Assembly: GCA_013388635.1 (NCBI GenBank)
Contig: JACAEX010000043.1
Span: 62,001-126,000, forward strand
Length of the DNA: 64,000 bases
Origin: Syntrophaceae bacterium
Lineage (GTDB): Bacteria; Desulfobacterota; BSN033; UBA1163
Direction: 5' to 3'
Part shown: positions 1 to 10,595 of the stretch, piece after piece
How positions within the stretch are numbered: position 1 is the first letter of the stretch
How the letters are laid out: each line of letters starts with the position of its first letter
Program-made: the position numbers and the translations under genes
The notes under the pieces: model-generated
Databases searched by the model: none
What the model was told of the DNA's origin: nothing
Seen by the model: the letters and a program-made list of their open reading frames with translations, nothing else

Positions 1-132
1 GTAGATATGGAGATCTGTGCCGCAGATGCTCGCCCAGTGAACCCGGACGAGGACCTGACCTCTCCCGGGGTGAGGTTCGGGAACTTCCTCGAATCGAATC
101 TCCTTATCATCTATGAGAACAGAGGCCTTCAT
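1..132 (-). CDS. Zinc-dependent alcohol/polyol dehydrogenase, N-terminal fragment (truncated by window edge)
   Basis: Reverse-strand ATG at 132 gives MKASVLIDDKEIRFEEVPEPHPGRGQVLVRVHWASICGTDLHIY; CGTDLHIY is typical of medium-chain Zn dehydrogenases. Not in the ORF track. Confidence 0.8.
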   Translation of the reverse strand, partial: MKASVLIDDKEIRFEEVPEPHPGRGQVLVRVHWASICGTDLHIY

Positions 133-143
133 TTGAATCTCCC

Positions 144-1670
144 TCAATCGATCCTTTCCTTTTCGGCGACCGAGGCCATCTTCTCCTCCTTCTCCATCGC
201 CCTTTTGATCCGATAGTAAGAGGTGATGATGATAAATATCCCGATGAAGATGAAGGCCGCACTGATCGGCCGCGTGATGAATATCAATGGATCACCATGG
301 GAGATGATCAGAGACCTTCGTAGGTTCTGCTCGACCATGGGCCCGAGGATCAACGCAAGCAGGATGGGCGACCCCGGGAATCCATAGTAATTCATGAAGT
401 AAGCAATGATCCCGATGATCAGAGAGACCCCCACATCGAAGAAGCTGAACCGCATGGCATAAGACCCGACCACACAGAGAAGGAAGATGATCGGGGTCAT
501 CACTCGTCGATCAATATTGATCAGGCTAGCGAAGAATCTTGCCCCGCCCAATCCCACTCCTAACATCACAAACTGGGCCAGGATCATCCCTGCAAAGATC
601 GGGTAGACCACCTCAGGGTGATCCCTGAATAAGAGCGGGCCCGGCTGAAAATTATGGATCGTCAGAGCACCCATCAATACGGCTGTCACCGCATCTCCAG
701 GGACCCCTAAGGTCAACATGGGGATCATCGCACCGCCTGTCGCCCCGTTGTTCCCGCTCTCCGGTGCGGCCACACCTTCGAGAATCCCTGTCCCGAACTT
801 CTCAGGGTTTTTAGATGATCTTCGAGCCTCTCCATAAGAGACAAAGGCTGCGATATCACACCCTGTCCCGGGCACTGCACCGATGAAGGTACCCATCAGC
901 GCTGATTTGACCATGGTCTTAAAGACACTCCCGATCTCTTTAAATTTTGGGATGATATTCTTTAACTCAGACTTGACAGGGGGAAGGATGAGGATCTTCT
1001 CAATCCCTTGAAAGACCTGGGAATAACCAAAAAGCCCGATCAGCGCAGGGATGAAGGTAACCCCTCCAAGAAGTTCTGTTGAGTTAAAGGTCAACCGGGG
1101 GCAACCTGAGAGGGGATCGAAGCCGATCGTGGTGATCATCAATCCAAAGACTCCGGAGATCAGACCCTTTAGAATCGATTTCCCGGAGACCGTGATGATG
1201 ATTCCAAGGCCGAAGAAGGCCAAGGCAAAAAACTCAGGAGGCCCAAACTTCAGCGCGATCTTTGCAATTTGCGGAGAGAGGAAACTCATGATCAAAGCTC
1301 CCACTGTCCCTCCAAAAAATGAGGCAATGGTGGCCATGCCAATCGCTTTGCCCGCCAATCCCTTCTTACAGAGTGGATGTCCGTCCAACACGGTCGCGGC
1401 AGCAGAAGGGGTGCCTGGAATACCGATGAGGATGGCTGAGATCGACCCGCCATAAATCCCGCCGGAGAAGAGCCCTAAGAGCATGAGCAGACCCTTCACC
1501 GGATCTAAACCAAAGGTGAAGGGGATCAAAAGGGCAACCCCCATGGTGGCTGTAAGACCGGGCAAGGCTCCAACGATGATCCCTGATGTCACTCCGATAA
1601 AGACGAAAAGGAAATTGATCGGATCGAACATCACCTTTCCAAAGGCTTCAAAGAGAAGTTCAAGTTGCAA
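144..1670 (-). CDS. tctA: Tripartite tricarboxylate transporter permease, TctA family
   Basis: Large multi-TM ORF with TctA-like motifs (GALPGLTATMGVALLIPFTFGLDP, GIPGTPSAAATVLDG, GAVPGTGCDIAAFVSYGEA). Confidence 0.95.
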   Translation of the reverse strand: MQLELLFEAFGKVMFDPINFLFVFIGVTSGIIVGALPGLTATMGVALLIPFTFGLDPVKGLLMLLGLFSGGIYGGSISAILIGIPGTPSAAATVLDGHPLCKKGLAGKAIGMATIASFFGGTVGALIMSFLSPQIAKIALKFGPPEFFALAFFGLGIIITVSGKSILKGLISGVFGLMITTIGFDPLSGCPRLTFNSTELLGGVTFIPALIGLFGYSQVFQGIEKILILPPVKSELKNIIPKFKEIGSVFKTMVKSALMGTFIGAVPGTGCDIAAFVSYGEARRSSKNPEKFGTGILEGVAAPESGNNGATGGAMIPMLTLGVPGDAVTAVLMGALTIHNFQPGPLLFRDHPEVVYPIFAGMILAQFVMLGVGLGGARFFASLINIDRRVMTPIIFLLCVVGSYAMRFSFFDVGVSLIIGIIAYFMNYYGFPGSPILLALILGPMVEQNLRRSLIISHGDPLIFITRPISAAFIFIGIFIIITSYYRIKRAMEKEEKMASVAEKERID

Positions 1671-1685
1671 GTTCAGCCCCCTTAA

Positions 1686-2135
1686 TCAGAATAACAATCC
1701 CTCAGGCAAGGGAATGACCAGAAAATACCTGAATATTGACCAGACCAATATGGCAGTGGCCACCGAACTGAATAGCCTGACTAAAATCCCCTTCTGTCTT
1801 AAAAAGGTCATCAGACCGAAAAGGAAGAGAAAGGTAGCCGTTGCAAAACCCAGGATATTCGTAAGAATGAGGTAACCGATACAGATAGCAATGGAGATGA
1901 GCATCCTCACAAACCCTTTCGGGTCGATCCTGTCGCCCATCTTGAGCGAATTTCCGAGCAATGCATTGACGATGAGACTCAGGCCAAGGATGGCCATCAT
2001 CACCGCGAGGACCCTTGGAAAGAAATCAGGCCCGTAACCATAGATCTCCTTGACCCGGTACCTTCCCACATACCAGAAGAGCCATGTGCTCAGGATGAGC
2101 AACCCCACTCCGATACCGATATCTTCTCTCTTCAC
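1686..2135 (-). CDS. tctB: Tripartite tricarboxylate transporter small TM subunit, TctB family
   Basis: Small 4-TM protein next to tctA; GYGPDFFPRVLAVMMAILGL motif. Confidence 0.9.
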   Translation of the reverse strand: MKREDIGIGVGLLILSTWLFWYVGRYRVKEIYGYGPDFFPRVLAVMMAILGLSLIVNALLGNSLKMGDRIDPKGFVRMLISIAICIGYLILTNILGFATATFLFLFGLMTFLRQKGILVRLFSSVATAILVWSIFRYFLVIPLPEGLLF

Positions 2136-2194
2136 GCTTCAACCCCTGTTCTTTGAAAAGGGGCGAAGGTCGGCCTCCGCCCCTCCTCAACAGT

Positions 2195-3172
2195 CTACTT
2201 CTTCTCCTTCAGCAATCCCACACTCTCCAGGGCAGGCCTCAGTGTCTCCTCCATCTCTTTGAGGAACTCTTCAAAGCCTTTTGGATCCCGGTAAGCCAGG
2301 GGCAGTCCCAGATCATGGGCCAACTTTTTGAATTCCGGATCATCGAAGCACTTCTTGAAACCATTGATCAGGATCTGCATCCGATCTGCCGGAACCCCTT
2401 TTGGAGCGCCCAATCCTCGCCAGTCATAGATGATCTTTGGGTTGGGGTATCCAGCCTCGGCAATGGTTGGCACATCCGGAAAGAGCCAATGCCTCTTCGT
2501 ATCGTTGACGGCAAGGATCCTCACCTGACCCGCTCTGTAGAGCTGAAGCAATTCATCAATGCCTGTGGTGGCCACGGCGATATGACCGCCGACGACCGCG
2601 GTCCTCGTGGGTGCGGCTCCGTCGAAGGGAACGAAGTTAAATTTGACTCCTTCTCGGACCGCAATCGAAGCGAGGGCCAGATGCCAGCCTCCTCCTGCAC
2701 CACTATGACCGGCTGTGACCACGCCCGGGTTCTTCTTGGCATACTCCATCAGATCCTTCAGTGTCTTAAACTTCGAATCCGCAGCGACCGAGATGGAGGC
2801 AGGGCTCTGGTTGAGCAGCTGGATCAACCCAAAATCCCTGTAAGAAAGATCCGCAAGCCCCATCATCCGGTAGGTGCTGAGCTGGAAGGTGATCAGGCCC
2901 ACCGTATACCCATCGGGAACGGCCGTGGCCACTGCCCCCATTCCAACCGCGCCCATCCCTCCGGTCTTATTGACCACGTTCACATTGACCCCAAAGTAGT
3001 TCTTCGCATTCTTAACCAGAGCCCTTGCAATGGTGTCGGTCCCTCCACCCGCAGCCCATGGAACGATCAGGGTGATATCCTTGGCAGGAAATTTTTGGGC
3101 CATACCATCAGGAGAGGTGAAGGTAATCAGGCCGGCCACGATCACGAAAATCAATCCCATTCTCTTCAACAT
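2195..3172 (-). CDS. tctC: Tripartite tricarboxylate transporter substrate-binding protein, TctC/Bug family
   Basis: Signal peptide then FPAKDITLIVPWAAGGGTDTIARALV, typical of Bug/TctC proteins. Confidence 0.95.
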   Translation of the reverse strand: MLKRMGLIFVIVAGLITFTSPDGMAQKFPAKDITLIVPWAAGGGTDTIARALVKNAKNYFGVNVNVVNKTGGMGAVGMGAVATAVPDGYTVGLITFQLSTYRMMGLADLSYRDFGLIQLLNQSPASISVAADSKFKTLKDLMEYAKKNPGVVTAGHSGAGGGWHLALASIAVREGVKFNFVPFDGAAPTRTAVVGGHIAVATTGIDELLQLYRAGQVRILAVNDTKRHWLFPDVPTIAEAGYPNPKIIYDWRGLGAPKGVPADRMQILINGFKKCFDDPEFKKLAHDLGLPLAYRDPKGFEEFLKEMEETLRPALESVGLLKEKK

Positions 3173-3265
3173 TGAAAACCCTCCTTTCTCGAAAGAATAA
3201 AAGACCTGGTCTACCTCTCAACAGATTTTCCTTCTTCATCTCTGCTTGCTGAACCACCCCCCTTC

Positions 3266-4225
3266 TCAGACCACTTCCTTCAAATCGATCTGCCGTGCAT
3301 ATCGGAGATCCACTTCCACCGCCTCCACAGGATTTCTGAGAATTCCGATCCCCTCGATCTCGGCTTCAATCAGATCCCCCGGCTTGAATGAGCCGGCAGG
3401 AGGCGTGGCTGTGGTCACCACATCTCCCGGCTCCAAGGTCCAGAAGTTTGATACAAATTCGATGATCTCACCAAAACCGAACCTCATATTCGATGTGTTC
3501 GATTCACATTCCACTTTTCCGTTAAGCCTTCTCAGTGTCCTCAGGTTGTAAATGTTCTTCGGCATCTCCTCAGGCGTGACGATCCATGGTCCCATCGGAG
3601 CAAATGTATCGATATTCTTCCCCCAGGGTTGAAATTCTCGATTGGTCGCTTCGAGAGATCTCGCCGTAATATCGTCGAGGATGGTATATCCAAAAATGAC
3701 CTCGTCCACCTTCTCTTTCGGAACCTTTTTACATCTCTTCGAAATGATGCAGGAGAATTCCCATTCATGATAGAAGATACCATATCCCGTGGGAAGATAA
3801 ATCGTCTCTTCATGCCCGATCACAGCAGAAGGAGATTTTAAAAAGACAAGGGGTACGGGTGAGAAAGGGATCCCGATCAGCTTCCGGTAATCTTCGTAAT
3901 TTGTCCCTGTACACACGATCTTGGGAGGTCTGTGGGAGGCTCTGAATCTGATCTGAGATAGGGAATAGACACAGCCTGGGAGTTGAAATCCCTTCCCCGT
4001 TACGAAATCGAGCGTCTCTTTTGCCGCGCGCAATGAAATCTCATTCCTCTCAATAAAGGAGATCAGGTCGCCTGGAAGTTCAAAGGCGGCCTTCCTCTCC
4101 GGTTCCTTCACCCCCCTCTCCTTCAAAAACTCCAGGTAAGCTGAATGCAGATCGATCACCCGATCCCCTTCAAAAGCCCCAAGCCTTGTCTTCCCTTCGA
4201 TCTCAAACGTGCCGAGCTTCACCAA
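3266..4225 (-). CDS. Fumarylacetoacetate hydrolase family protein
   Basis: IVCTGTNYEDYRKLIG, HEWEFSCIISKRCKKVP, GYTILDDITARSLEATNREFQPWGKNIDTFAPMGPWIV: FAH fold motifs. Confidence 0.92.
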   Translation of the reverse strand: MVKLGTFEIEGKTRLGAFEGDRVIDLHSAYLEFLKERGVKEPERKAAFELPGDLISFIERNEISLRAAKETLDFVTGKGFQLPGCVYSLSQIRFRASHRPPKIVCTGTNYEDYRKLIGIPFSPVPLVFLKSPSAVIGHEETIYLPTGYGIFYHEWEFSCIISKRCKKVPKEKVDEVIFGYTILDDITARSLEATNREFQPWGKNIDTFAPMGPWIVTPEEMPKNIYNLRTLRRLNGKVECESNTSNMRFGFGEIIEFVSNFWTLEPGDVVTTATPPAGSFKPGDLIEAEIEGIGILRNPVEAVEVDLRYARQIDLKEVV

Positions 4226-4249
4226 ACCTCCTCTTGAAACCTGCCGTAC

Positions 4250-5026
4250 TCAAGGGGTTTCCACATATCCCATCTTGGACGAAATAAGACGAGCCGCCTC
4301 CACCACATGACTGACATACAGTTTCTCCGATGGAGTGTTGATCTTCCTCTGGGGACCTGAGATGCTGAGGGCCGCGATCACGTTTCCATGATGGTCCCTG
4401 ATCGGCGCTCCAATGCATTCCACATCCTCTTCATGTTCCCTCTGGTCCAGGGCGTATCCCCGCTTTCTGACCTCCTCCAATTCTTTGATCAATCTCTTCC
4501 TGGAGGTGATGGTATTTTTGGTAAAAGGCGTAAACTTGATGTCATGGATGATCTTGGAAGACTCTTCTTCCGTCTGAAAAGCCAATAGGACCTTTCCCAG
4601 GGCGGTGCAGTAAACCGGGGCTGTCTGGCCGATCTTGGAGATCACCCCCAGGCTCCGTGGGGAGTCGGCTCGATCGATGTAAACGATCTCCTTCTCGCTC
4701 AGGACAGCGAGATGGACAGTCTCCTGAACCTTCAAAGCGAGATCCGCCATAACCGGTTTGGAGATCTGGATAAAGTCCATCCGTCTGAGGTAGGCATTTC
4801 CAATCTCGAATGCAGCCATCCCCAGCGAATACTCTCCCGTCTTCTGATCTTTCTCTACCAGACCGCACCTCTCGAGGGAAAGGAGGATCCGGTAGGTGGT
4901 GCTGCGATCGAGTTTGAGCTCGCGAGCGACCTCACCGATCTTGAAATAGCCCTTCTCTCTGGAAAGGCACCTCAGGATATTGCAGGCCCTGAGTATGGAA
5001 TTGATCAGGTATCGATCTCGGTCCAT
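4250..5026 (-). CDS. IclR family transcriptional regulator
   Basis: N-terminal wHTH (SILRACNILRCLSREKGYFKIGEVARELKLDRSTTYRILLSLERCGLV) and IclR effector domain. Confidence 0.95.
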   Translation of the reverse strand: MDRDRYLINSILRACNILRCLSREKGYFKIGEVARELKLDRSTTYRILLSLERCGLVEKDQKTGEYSLGMAAFEIGNAYLRRMDFIQISKPVMADLALKVQETVHLAVLSEKEIVYIDRADSPRSLGVISKIGQTAPVYCTALGKVLLAFQTEEESSKIIHDIKFTPFTKNTITSRKRLIKELEEVRKRGYALDQREHEEDVECIGAPIRDHHGNVIAALSISGPQRKINTPSEKLYVSHVVEAARLISSKMGYVETP

Positions 5027-5150
5027 AGGTGTTTCAGTATTACAACAATCATTTCATTATTACAAATCACCACCTTTGTCAAGAGAAATCTTTGTCATCT
5101 GATCCGAACGATTCAGTGTCCTCGAAGGAGGGCGGGAAAGGAAAAATCCT

Positions 5151-6161
5151 TTACCGGAGATGACAGGCGGCCCAATGGCCGTTGCCCAGATCCCGGAAGG
5201 CGGGCACCTCATTCGTACAGAGATCAATCCGTTCCGGACACCGCGTATGAAAACCGCAACCTGAAGGTGGGTTAAGAGGACTCGGTACGTCCCCCTGGAG
5301 AACGATCCTCCGTTGCTGAACTTCGGGATCTGGAACAGGGACCGCCGAGAGCAGCGCCTGCGTATAAGGATGTTGAGGGTTTCGGTAGAGTTCCTGATCG
5401 GTGGCCAGCTCCACGATCCGGCCTAAATACATGACGGCCACCCGGTTGCTGATGTGCTCCACCACGCTCAGGTCATGGGCGATAAAGAGATAGGAAAGTC
5501 CCATCTCCTCCTGGAGCTGGACCAGGAGGTTGATCACCTGGGCCTGAATGGAGACGTCGAGGGCAGAGACCGGCTCATCACATATGATCACCCTTGGGTT
5601 CAGAGCCAGGGCCCTTGCAATGCCGATTCGCTGCCTCTGTCCTCCGCTGAATTCATGCGGATACCTCCGGGCCTGCTCGGGATGAAGCCCGACCTTCTCC
5701 ATAAGAAAGCAGACCCGATCTCGGATCTCTCCCCGGGACGACCGGGTATGGTTCCTGAGAGGCTCGGCAATGATCTCGCCCACGTTCATCCTGGGATTTA
5801 GCGATGAGTAGGGATCCTGGAAGATGATCTGAAACCTGGCCCTAACCTTTCGCAGCGCCTCCCGATCCATCTTCAGAAGATCCTCTCCCTCGAATAGAAC
5901 CTCTCCTTCGGTAGGCTCGATCAATCGCAGAAGGCAGCGAGCCACCGTGGTCTTTCCGCATCCGCTCTCGCCCACCAGTCCAAGGGTCTCACCTTCTCGA
6001 AGCTCAAAGTCGACCCCATCCACTGCACGAATCGAACCCCGGGTTCCTGAAAACAGACCCTTTCGCACAGGAAAGTCCTTTCTCAGGTTGTGAACTTCTA
6101 ATAAAGCCAAACTATTCCCTCCATCAGTTCCATAACCAGCAGAGAACTTTCCGGCCACCAT
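5151..6161 (-). CDS. Dipeptide/oligopeptide ABC transporter ATP-binding protein (DppF/OppF)
   Basis: Walker [10 protein letters not shown], signature [15 protein letters not shown]-terminal oligopeptide extension with [14 protein letters not shown]. Confidence 0.95.
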   Translation of the reverse strand: MVAGKFSAGYGTDGGNSLALLEVHNLRKDFPVRKGLFSGTRGSIRAVDGVDFELREGETLGLVGESGCGKTTVARCLLRLIEPTEGEVLFEGEDLLKMDREALRKVRARFQIIFQDPYSSLNPRMNVGEIIAEPLRNHTRSSRGEIRDRVCFLMEKVGLHPEQARRYPHEFSGGQRQRIGIARALALNPRVIICDEPVSALDVSIQAQVINLLVQLQEEMGLSYLFIAHDLSVVEHISNRVAVMYLGRIVELATDQELYRNPQHPYTQALLSAVPVPDPEVQQRRIVLQGDVPSPLNPPSGCGFHTRCPERIDLCTNEVPAFRDLGNGHWAACHLR

Positions 6162-7104
6162 TGAGCTCCTTCAGGGGAGGCTCTTCTTTTCTGCAGACCT
6201 CCATCACCCGGGGGCATCGGGGATGGAACCGACAGCCCTCTGGCATCTCCAGAGGGTTCGGCACGATCCCCGGAATCTCCCGAAGTAGCCTTTTGCCAGT
6301 CTTCAACTTCTGCCCGATCCAGGGGATCGATTCAAGAAGGCCCTGCGTATAGGGATGGAGCGGTTCCCGGAATAGATCCTTTACAGGCGCCTCCTCCACC
6401 ATCTTACCTAAATACATCACCACAACCCTCCTGGCCATCCCCGCAATCAACCCGAGATTGTGAGTGATCAAAACGATCGAGGTTCTGAACTCCTCCTTCA
6501 GTCGCACCATCAGATCAATAATCTGCGCCTGGATGGTGACGTCCAGTGCAGTGGTCGGTTCATCAGCAAGGAGGAGCTGAGGTCGACATGACAAGGCCAT
6601 AGCAATCATGGCTCGCTGCCGCATTCCTCCGCTCAATTGATGGGGATACTCATGGGCCCTTGCATCGGGAGAAGGGATCTGAACCAGTTCAAGCATCTCC
6701 ACAGCCCTCTTCCATGCCTCCTGACGGGTCACCCCCTGATGGAGTCGAATCGCCTCTGAAATCTGCTCGCCGATGGTCAGGACCGGATTGAGAGAGGTCA
6801 GAGGCTCCTGAAAGATGATTGAGATCGCATTGCCACGGATCTGTCGTATCCTGTCCGGAGTCAGATCCAGGATATTGGTGCCCTCAAATAAGATCTCTCC
6901 TTGGATCTCGGCCGGAGGAGAAGGTAACAATCTGAGAATGGAGAGCGCTGTCACGCTCTTTCCACAGCCGCTTTCACCGACCACCCCGAGGGTCTCTCCC
7001 CGATGCACATCCAGGCTCAGCCGGTCGACAGCCGTGACCATGCCTTCGTAAGTCTTGAAGCGGGTCCGGAGATTCCGAATGGAGAGTAGAGGCTCCGGTC
7101 TCAT
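6124..7104 (-). CDS. Dipeptide/oligopeptide ABC transporter ATP-binding protein (DppD/OppD)
   Basis: Walker [25 protein letters not shown]. Start trimmed from track 7254 to [16 protein letters not shown] at 7104; the upstream part is out-of-frame overlap with the permease. Confidence 0.92.
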   Translation of the reverse strand: MRPEPLLSIRNLRTRFKTYEGMVTAVDRLSLDVHRGETLGVVGESGCGKSVTALSILRLLPSPPAEIQGEILFEGTNILDLTPDRIRQIRGNAISIIFQEPLTSLNPVLTIGEQISEAIRLHQGVTRQEAWKRAVEMLELVQIPSPDARAHEYPHQLSGGMRQRAMIAMALSCRPQLLLADEPTTALDVTIQAQIIDLMVRLKEEFRTSIVLITHNLGLIAGMARRVVVMYLGKMVEEAPVKDLFREPLHPYTQGLLESIPWIGQKLKTGKRLLREIPGIVPNPLEMPEGCRFHPRCPRVMEVCRKEEPPLKELNGGRKVLCWLWN

Positions 7105-8015
7105 AGTTTGAACCTCGGATCGAGGGCCTCGCGCAAGCCATCGCCTGAGAGGTTGAACCCGAGGACCGCCAAGAATATGGCGATACCTGGAAAGGTGGCC
7201 ACATGGGGTGCGTGAAAGAGATAGGCCCGGCCTGAACCGAGCATCGCTCCCCACTCCGGTGTCGGCGGCTGGACCCCAACCCCTAAGAAACCCAACCCGG
7301 CAGCAAAGAGGATGGCTGTGCCCATCCCGAGACTGGTCTGGACCGTAATCGGAACCATCACATTCGGAAGAATGTGTCTCATCAGGATCGCCACGTCCCG
7401 AGTGCCAAGGGCCCTGGCCGCCTCGACGTAGACCTGTTCCCTAACCGACAGCACGCACCCTCGAACCAGACGGATGTAGATGGGCACCATGCTGATCCCA
7501 ACAGAGATCACCGTGTTCTTGAGCCCCACTCCCAAGACAGCCACCAGGGCCAGCGCAAGAAGGAACCCTGGAAAGGCGAGCATTGTATCGGTGATCCGCT
7601 GGATGCCGAAATCGACTTTCCCTCCATAGTAGCCGGAAACCAGTCCTAATGGGACACCTAAGAGCAGCCCTAGGGAGACGACCCCGATCGCGATCAGAAG
7701 CGAAACCCTCGAGCCATGGACGATCCGGCCTAAGATTGAGCGGCCTAATTCGTCTGTTCCGAGCGGATGCTGCCGCGAGGGAGTCTCTAAAGATCGAATG
7801 AGGTTTGGAGCGGAGGGGTTGCCCGGATAGAGGATCGGTCCGAAGAGCGCGGTGAAGAGATAGATCAGGATCAGAACGCCACCGAAGAGAGCGGCCTTGT
7901 TCCTTCTCAGTTTCGCCCATCTCCGCCTGAGCTCCCGGTTGCCCGACCAATAGCTCTGCAACTCATTGCTCTTTTTCTTCTCAGTCATAACGAATCCTTG
8001 GATCCACAAAGGCAT
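7101..8015 (-). CDS. Dipeptide/oligopeptide ABC transporter permease (DppC/OppC); likely start MTEKKKSNEL at 7988
   Basis: BPD permease motifs EAARALGTRDVAILMRHILPN; N-terminal OppC-like RRNKAALFGG. Confidence 0.93.
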   Translation of the reverse strand: MPLWIQGFVMTEKKKSNELQSYWSGNRELRRRWAKLRRNKAALFGGVLILIYLFTALFGPILYPGNPSAPNLIRSLETPSRQHPLGTDELGRSILGRIVHGSRVSLLIAIGVVSLGLLLGVPLGLVSGYYGGKVDFGIQRITDTMLAFPGFLLALALVAVLGVGLKNTVISVGISMVPIYIRLVRGCVLSVREQVYVEAARALGTRDVAILMRHILPNVMVPITVQTSLGMGTAILFAAGLGFLGVGVQPPTPEWGAMLGSGRAYLFHAPHVATFPGIAIFLAVLGFNLSGDGLREALDPRFKL

Positions 8016-8901
8016 AGACCAGATCGACCATCAGATTGACCAGGATATAGAGCAGCCCAAAGATCAGGATGGCACCCTGGATGACCGGATAGTCCCGGGC
8101 AAGGATCGAGTCCACAATCAACCGGCCCAGGCCTGGCCAGGCAAAGACGGTTTCGGTCAAGACCGCGCCGCCTAAAAGCAGGCCAAACTGGAGGCCGACG
8201 ACCGTGATGATCGGGATGAGGGCATTTTTCAAGGCATGTTTGACCACGACCACGCTTTCCTTCAGTCCTTTTGAGCGAGCCGTGGTGGTATAATCCTGAG
8301 CAAGGGCCTCCATCATGCTGGCCCGGGTCATCCGTGCGATGAAGGCAACGACAAAAGCAGCCAGGGTGATGGATGGCAGGATGACATGCTTCCATGTTCC
8401 AGTGCCGCCTGCAGGAAGCCATTGGAGGATCACAGAGAAGAGCACGACCAGCATCAGGCCGAGCCAGAAGACAGGCATGGAGATGCCGAATAGAGCCATG
8501 GAGGTGACCAGATAGTCGATCCAGGTATAAGGCCTTACGGCTGATAGAATGCCTGCGGGTATGCCAAAGAGACAGGCAAGAATAATGGCTGCGACTGCTA
8601 AGAGGATCGTGTTCGGCAACCTGGCCCAGACCTCTTCGATCACAGGATTCTGGGTTCGGGCTGATCGGCCGAGGTCGAACCGAACGAGGCGGCCAAGAAA
8701 TAAAGCATATTGGGTGAAGATCGGTCGATCCAGGCCGAGCTGATGCCGGATGTTCTGAACCTCCTCAGGAGTGGCCATCTGTCCGGCAAGGACCTGGGCT
8801 GGGTCTCCCGGCAACATCCGGAGCATAAAGAAGAGGAGAAAAGATATCCCGATCAGGACCGGCAGCGTGGAGATCAGGCGTTTAATGACATACCGCAACA
8901 T
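7981..8901 (-). CDS. Dipeptide/oligopeptide ABC transporter permease (DppB/OppB)
   Basis: MLRYVIKRLISTLPVLIGISFLLFFMLRMLPGDPAQ; start trimmed from track 8946. Confidence 0.93.
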   Translation of the reverse strand: MLRYVIKRLISTLPVLIGISFLLFFMLRMLPGDPAQVLAGQMATPEEVQNIRHQLGLDRPIFTQYALFLGRLVRFDLGRSARTQNPVIEEVWARLPNTILLAVAAIILACLFGIPAGILSAVRPYTWIDYLVTSMALFGISMPVFWLGLMLVVLFSVILQWLPAGGTGTWKHVILPSITLAAFVVAFIARMTRASMMEALAQDYTTTARSKGLKESVVVVKHALKNALIPIITVVGLQFGLLLGGAVLTETVFAWPGLGRLIVDSILARDYPVIQGAILIFGLLYILVNLMVDLVYAFVDPRIRYD

Positions 8902-9021
8902 ATTCCAATCAATCTTGGGTGCAACGAGTCGTGAACACGAAAGCATCAGGGTACCAGGTTCAGAGATTTCTATTTTCTATTTCCCCTGATACCCTGATTG
9001 AGTGGTATCCTGTCATCCGAG

Positions 9022-10581
9022 CTAATCCATGGTCACATAGGTCGGGTAAAACTTCTCCGTGCTGGTAACGACCATGCCCTTCACCTTGCTCGAATAAGCG
9101 ATGACAAACTTCTCTACGTGGAGCCATATCCAGGGGCAGTCGTCCCAGACGATCTCGGAGGCCTTCTTAAAGAGCTCTAATCGCTTCTTCGGATCCTGCT
9201 CCCGGCGAGTCGCCTCCACGGCTTCGTCGTAGACAGGATTGCTGTAGTGCGCAGCACCCAGGCCTTTGGGCGGATTGACACTCGAGTGGAACTGTCCGTA
9301 AAGACCCATGTCCGCATCGAGGATGAGCGGACCCCAGCCTAAGAGAAAGACCTCCAGTTCGCTCTGCTCGATCGGCTTGAGCAGGCCCGCAATATAGGTC
9401 GGCCAGTCATACGTCCTGAGCTCAGCCTTAACTCCAATCGCCTGTAAATACGCCTGGACAGCCTCGGAGACCTGTTTGTCGAAGAGGTAACGGCCCTGGG
9501 GCGTCCTCATGCTCACCGTCTGGTTGAAATCGAAGTTGGCCTTCTTCAAAAGCTCCTTGGCCTTATCCGGGTTGTAATCGTACTGGTGGGCCATCCTGTG
9601 ATACCCGAAAAGGATCGGTGAGACCGGACCCTCCATGGGAATGGCCGTGTCGAAGAGGATCTTCTTGCAGATCGCCTTCTTATCCACGGCATAGTTGAAG
9701 GCCTGACGAACCAGCTTGTTTTGGGTCACGCCCTTCTTGCAATTAAGTCCCATGAAAATCGTCCTTGTATCGAGAGGCATATCCACCCTGATCTTGGGGT
9801 CGGCCTTTAGCGCAGCGACATTGGAAGGCAATGGCTTGTAGCAGACGTCGATCTGCCCGGTCCTGAGCATGGCCTCGCGGGTGGCATCATCTGGAATAAT
9901 CTTGAAGGTCAGCTGGGCCACGTTCGGCCTCTTGCCATAGTAGTTTTCATTGCGGACCATCACAATACGGTCGCCTTTGACCCATTCCTTCAGGATGTAA
10001 GGGCCTGCACCCACAGGTTTCTCACGAACGCCTTCTCCATACTTTTCGATGGCCGCTGGAGAGATGGGGCTGCAGATGGTCAGAGAGAGCGTGGCAGCAA
10101 GAGGCGCGAAGGGGTATTTGAGTTCGAGCCGGATCGTGTGATCGTCGACGACCTTCACCTCTTTGATCACGGCAATTGCGAAGCGCAGAGGGACCCTCAT
10201 CTTGGGATCGAGTGCCCGGTCGAGGGTCAGCTTCACCGCCTTGGCATCACATGGGGTCCCATCGCTGAATTTGACACCTTTTCTCAGATGGATCGTGTAG
10301 GTGAGACCATCCTTCGACATCTCGTAGCGGGTCGCCAAACGTGGCTCCAATTTTGCTTCCGGGTTTTGATAAAAAAGGGTATCATAGATCAAATCGCACA
10401 TGTTCTGAATGAGGGTCGTTGTCTGTTCCTGGGGGTTTAAGGTATCGGCATCGATGCCAATGCCAATTCTGAGCTCCTTCACCTCAGCCCCTTGGCCGGA
10501 CGGAGCAGACCAGAGACCAAGTCCCATGACCAGCAAGGATATGAAAAGAATTCTCTTAATGTGGATCGCCATCTTTTTCAT
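9022..10581 (-). CDS. ABC transporter substrate-binding protein, family 5 (DppA-like)
   Basis: Signal peptide; LRIGIGIDADTLNPQ, YTIHLRKGVKFSDGTPCDAKAVKLTLDR. Confidence 0.95.
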   Translation of the reverse strand: MKKMAIHIKRILFISLLVMGLGLWSAPSGQGAEVKELRIGIGIDADTLNPQEQTTTLIQNMCDLIYDTLFYQNPEAKLEPRLATRYEMSKDGLTYTIHLRKGVKFSDGTPCDAKAVKLTLDRALDPKMRVPLRFAIAVIKEVKVVDDHTIRLELKYPFAPLAATLSLTICSPISPAAIEKYGEGVREKPVGAGPYILKEWVKGDRIVMVRNENYYGKRPNVAQLTFKIIPDDATREAMLRTGQIDVCYKPLPSNVAALKADPKIRVDMPLDTRTIFMGLNCKKGVTQNKLVRQAFNYAVDKKAICKKILFDTAIPMEGPVSPILFGYHRMAHQYDYNPDKAKELLKKANFDFNQTVSMRTPQGRYLFDKQVSEAVQAYLQAIGVKAELRTYDWPTYIAGLLKPIEQSELEVFLLGWGPLILDADMGLYGQFHSSVNPPKGLGAAHYSNPVYDEAVEATRREQDPKKRLELFKKASEIVWDDCPWIWLHVEKFVIAYSSKVKGMVVTSTEKFYPTYVTMD

Positions 10582-10595
10582 AACTCTTCCTCCTT

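Noticed and set aside
2153-3175. 340-aa + strand ORF
   Set aside because: Antisense shadow of tctC; composition is unstructured while the opposite strand is a clear TctC protein.
6124-7254. N-terminal extension of the DppD ORF (7105-7254)
   Set aside because: The extra 50 residues overlap the DppC gene out of frame and look non-coding; start set at 7104.
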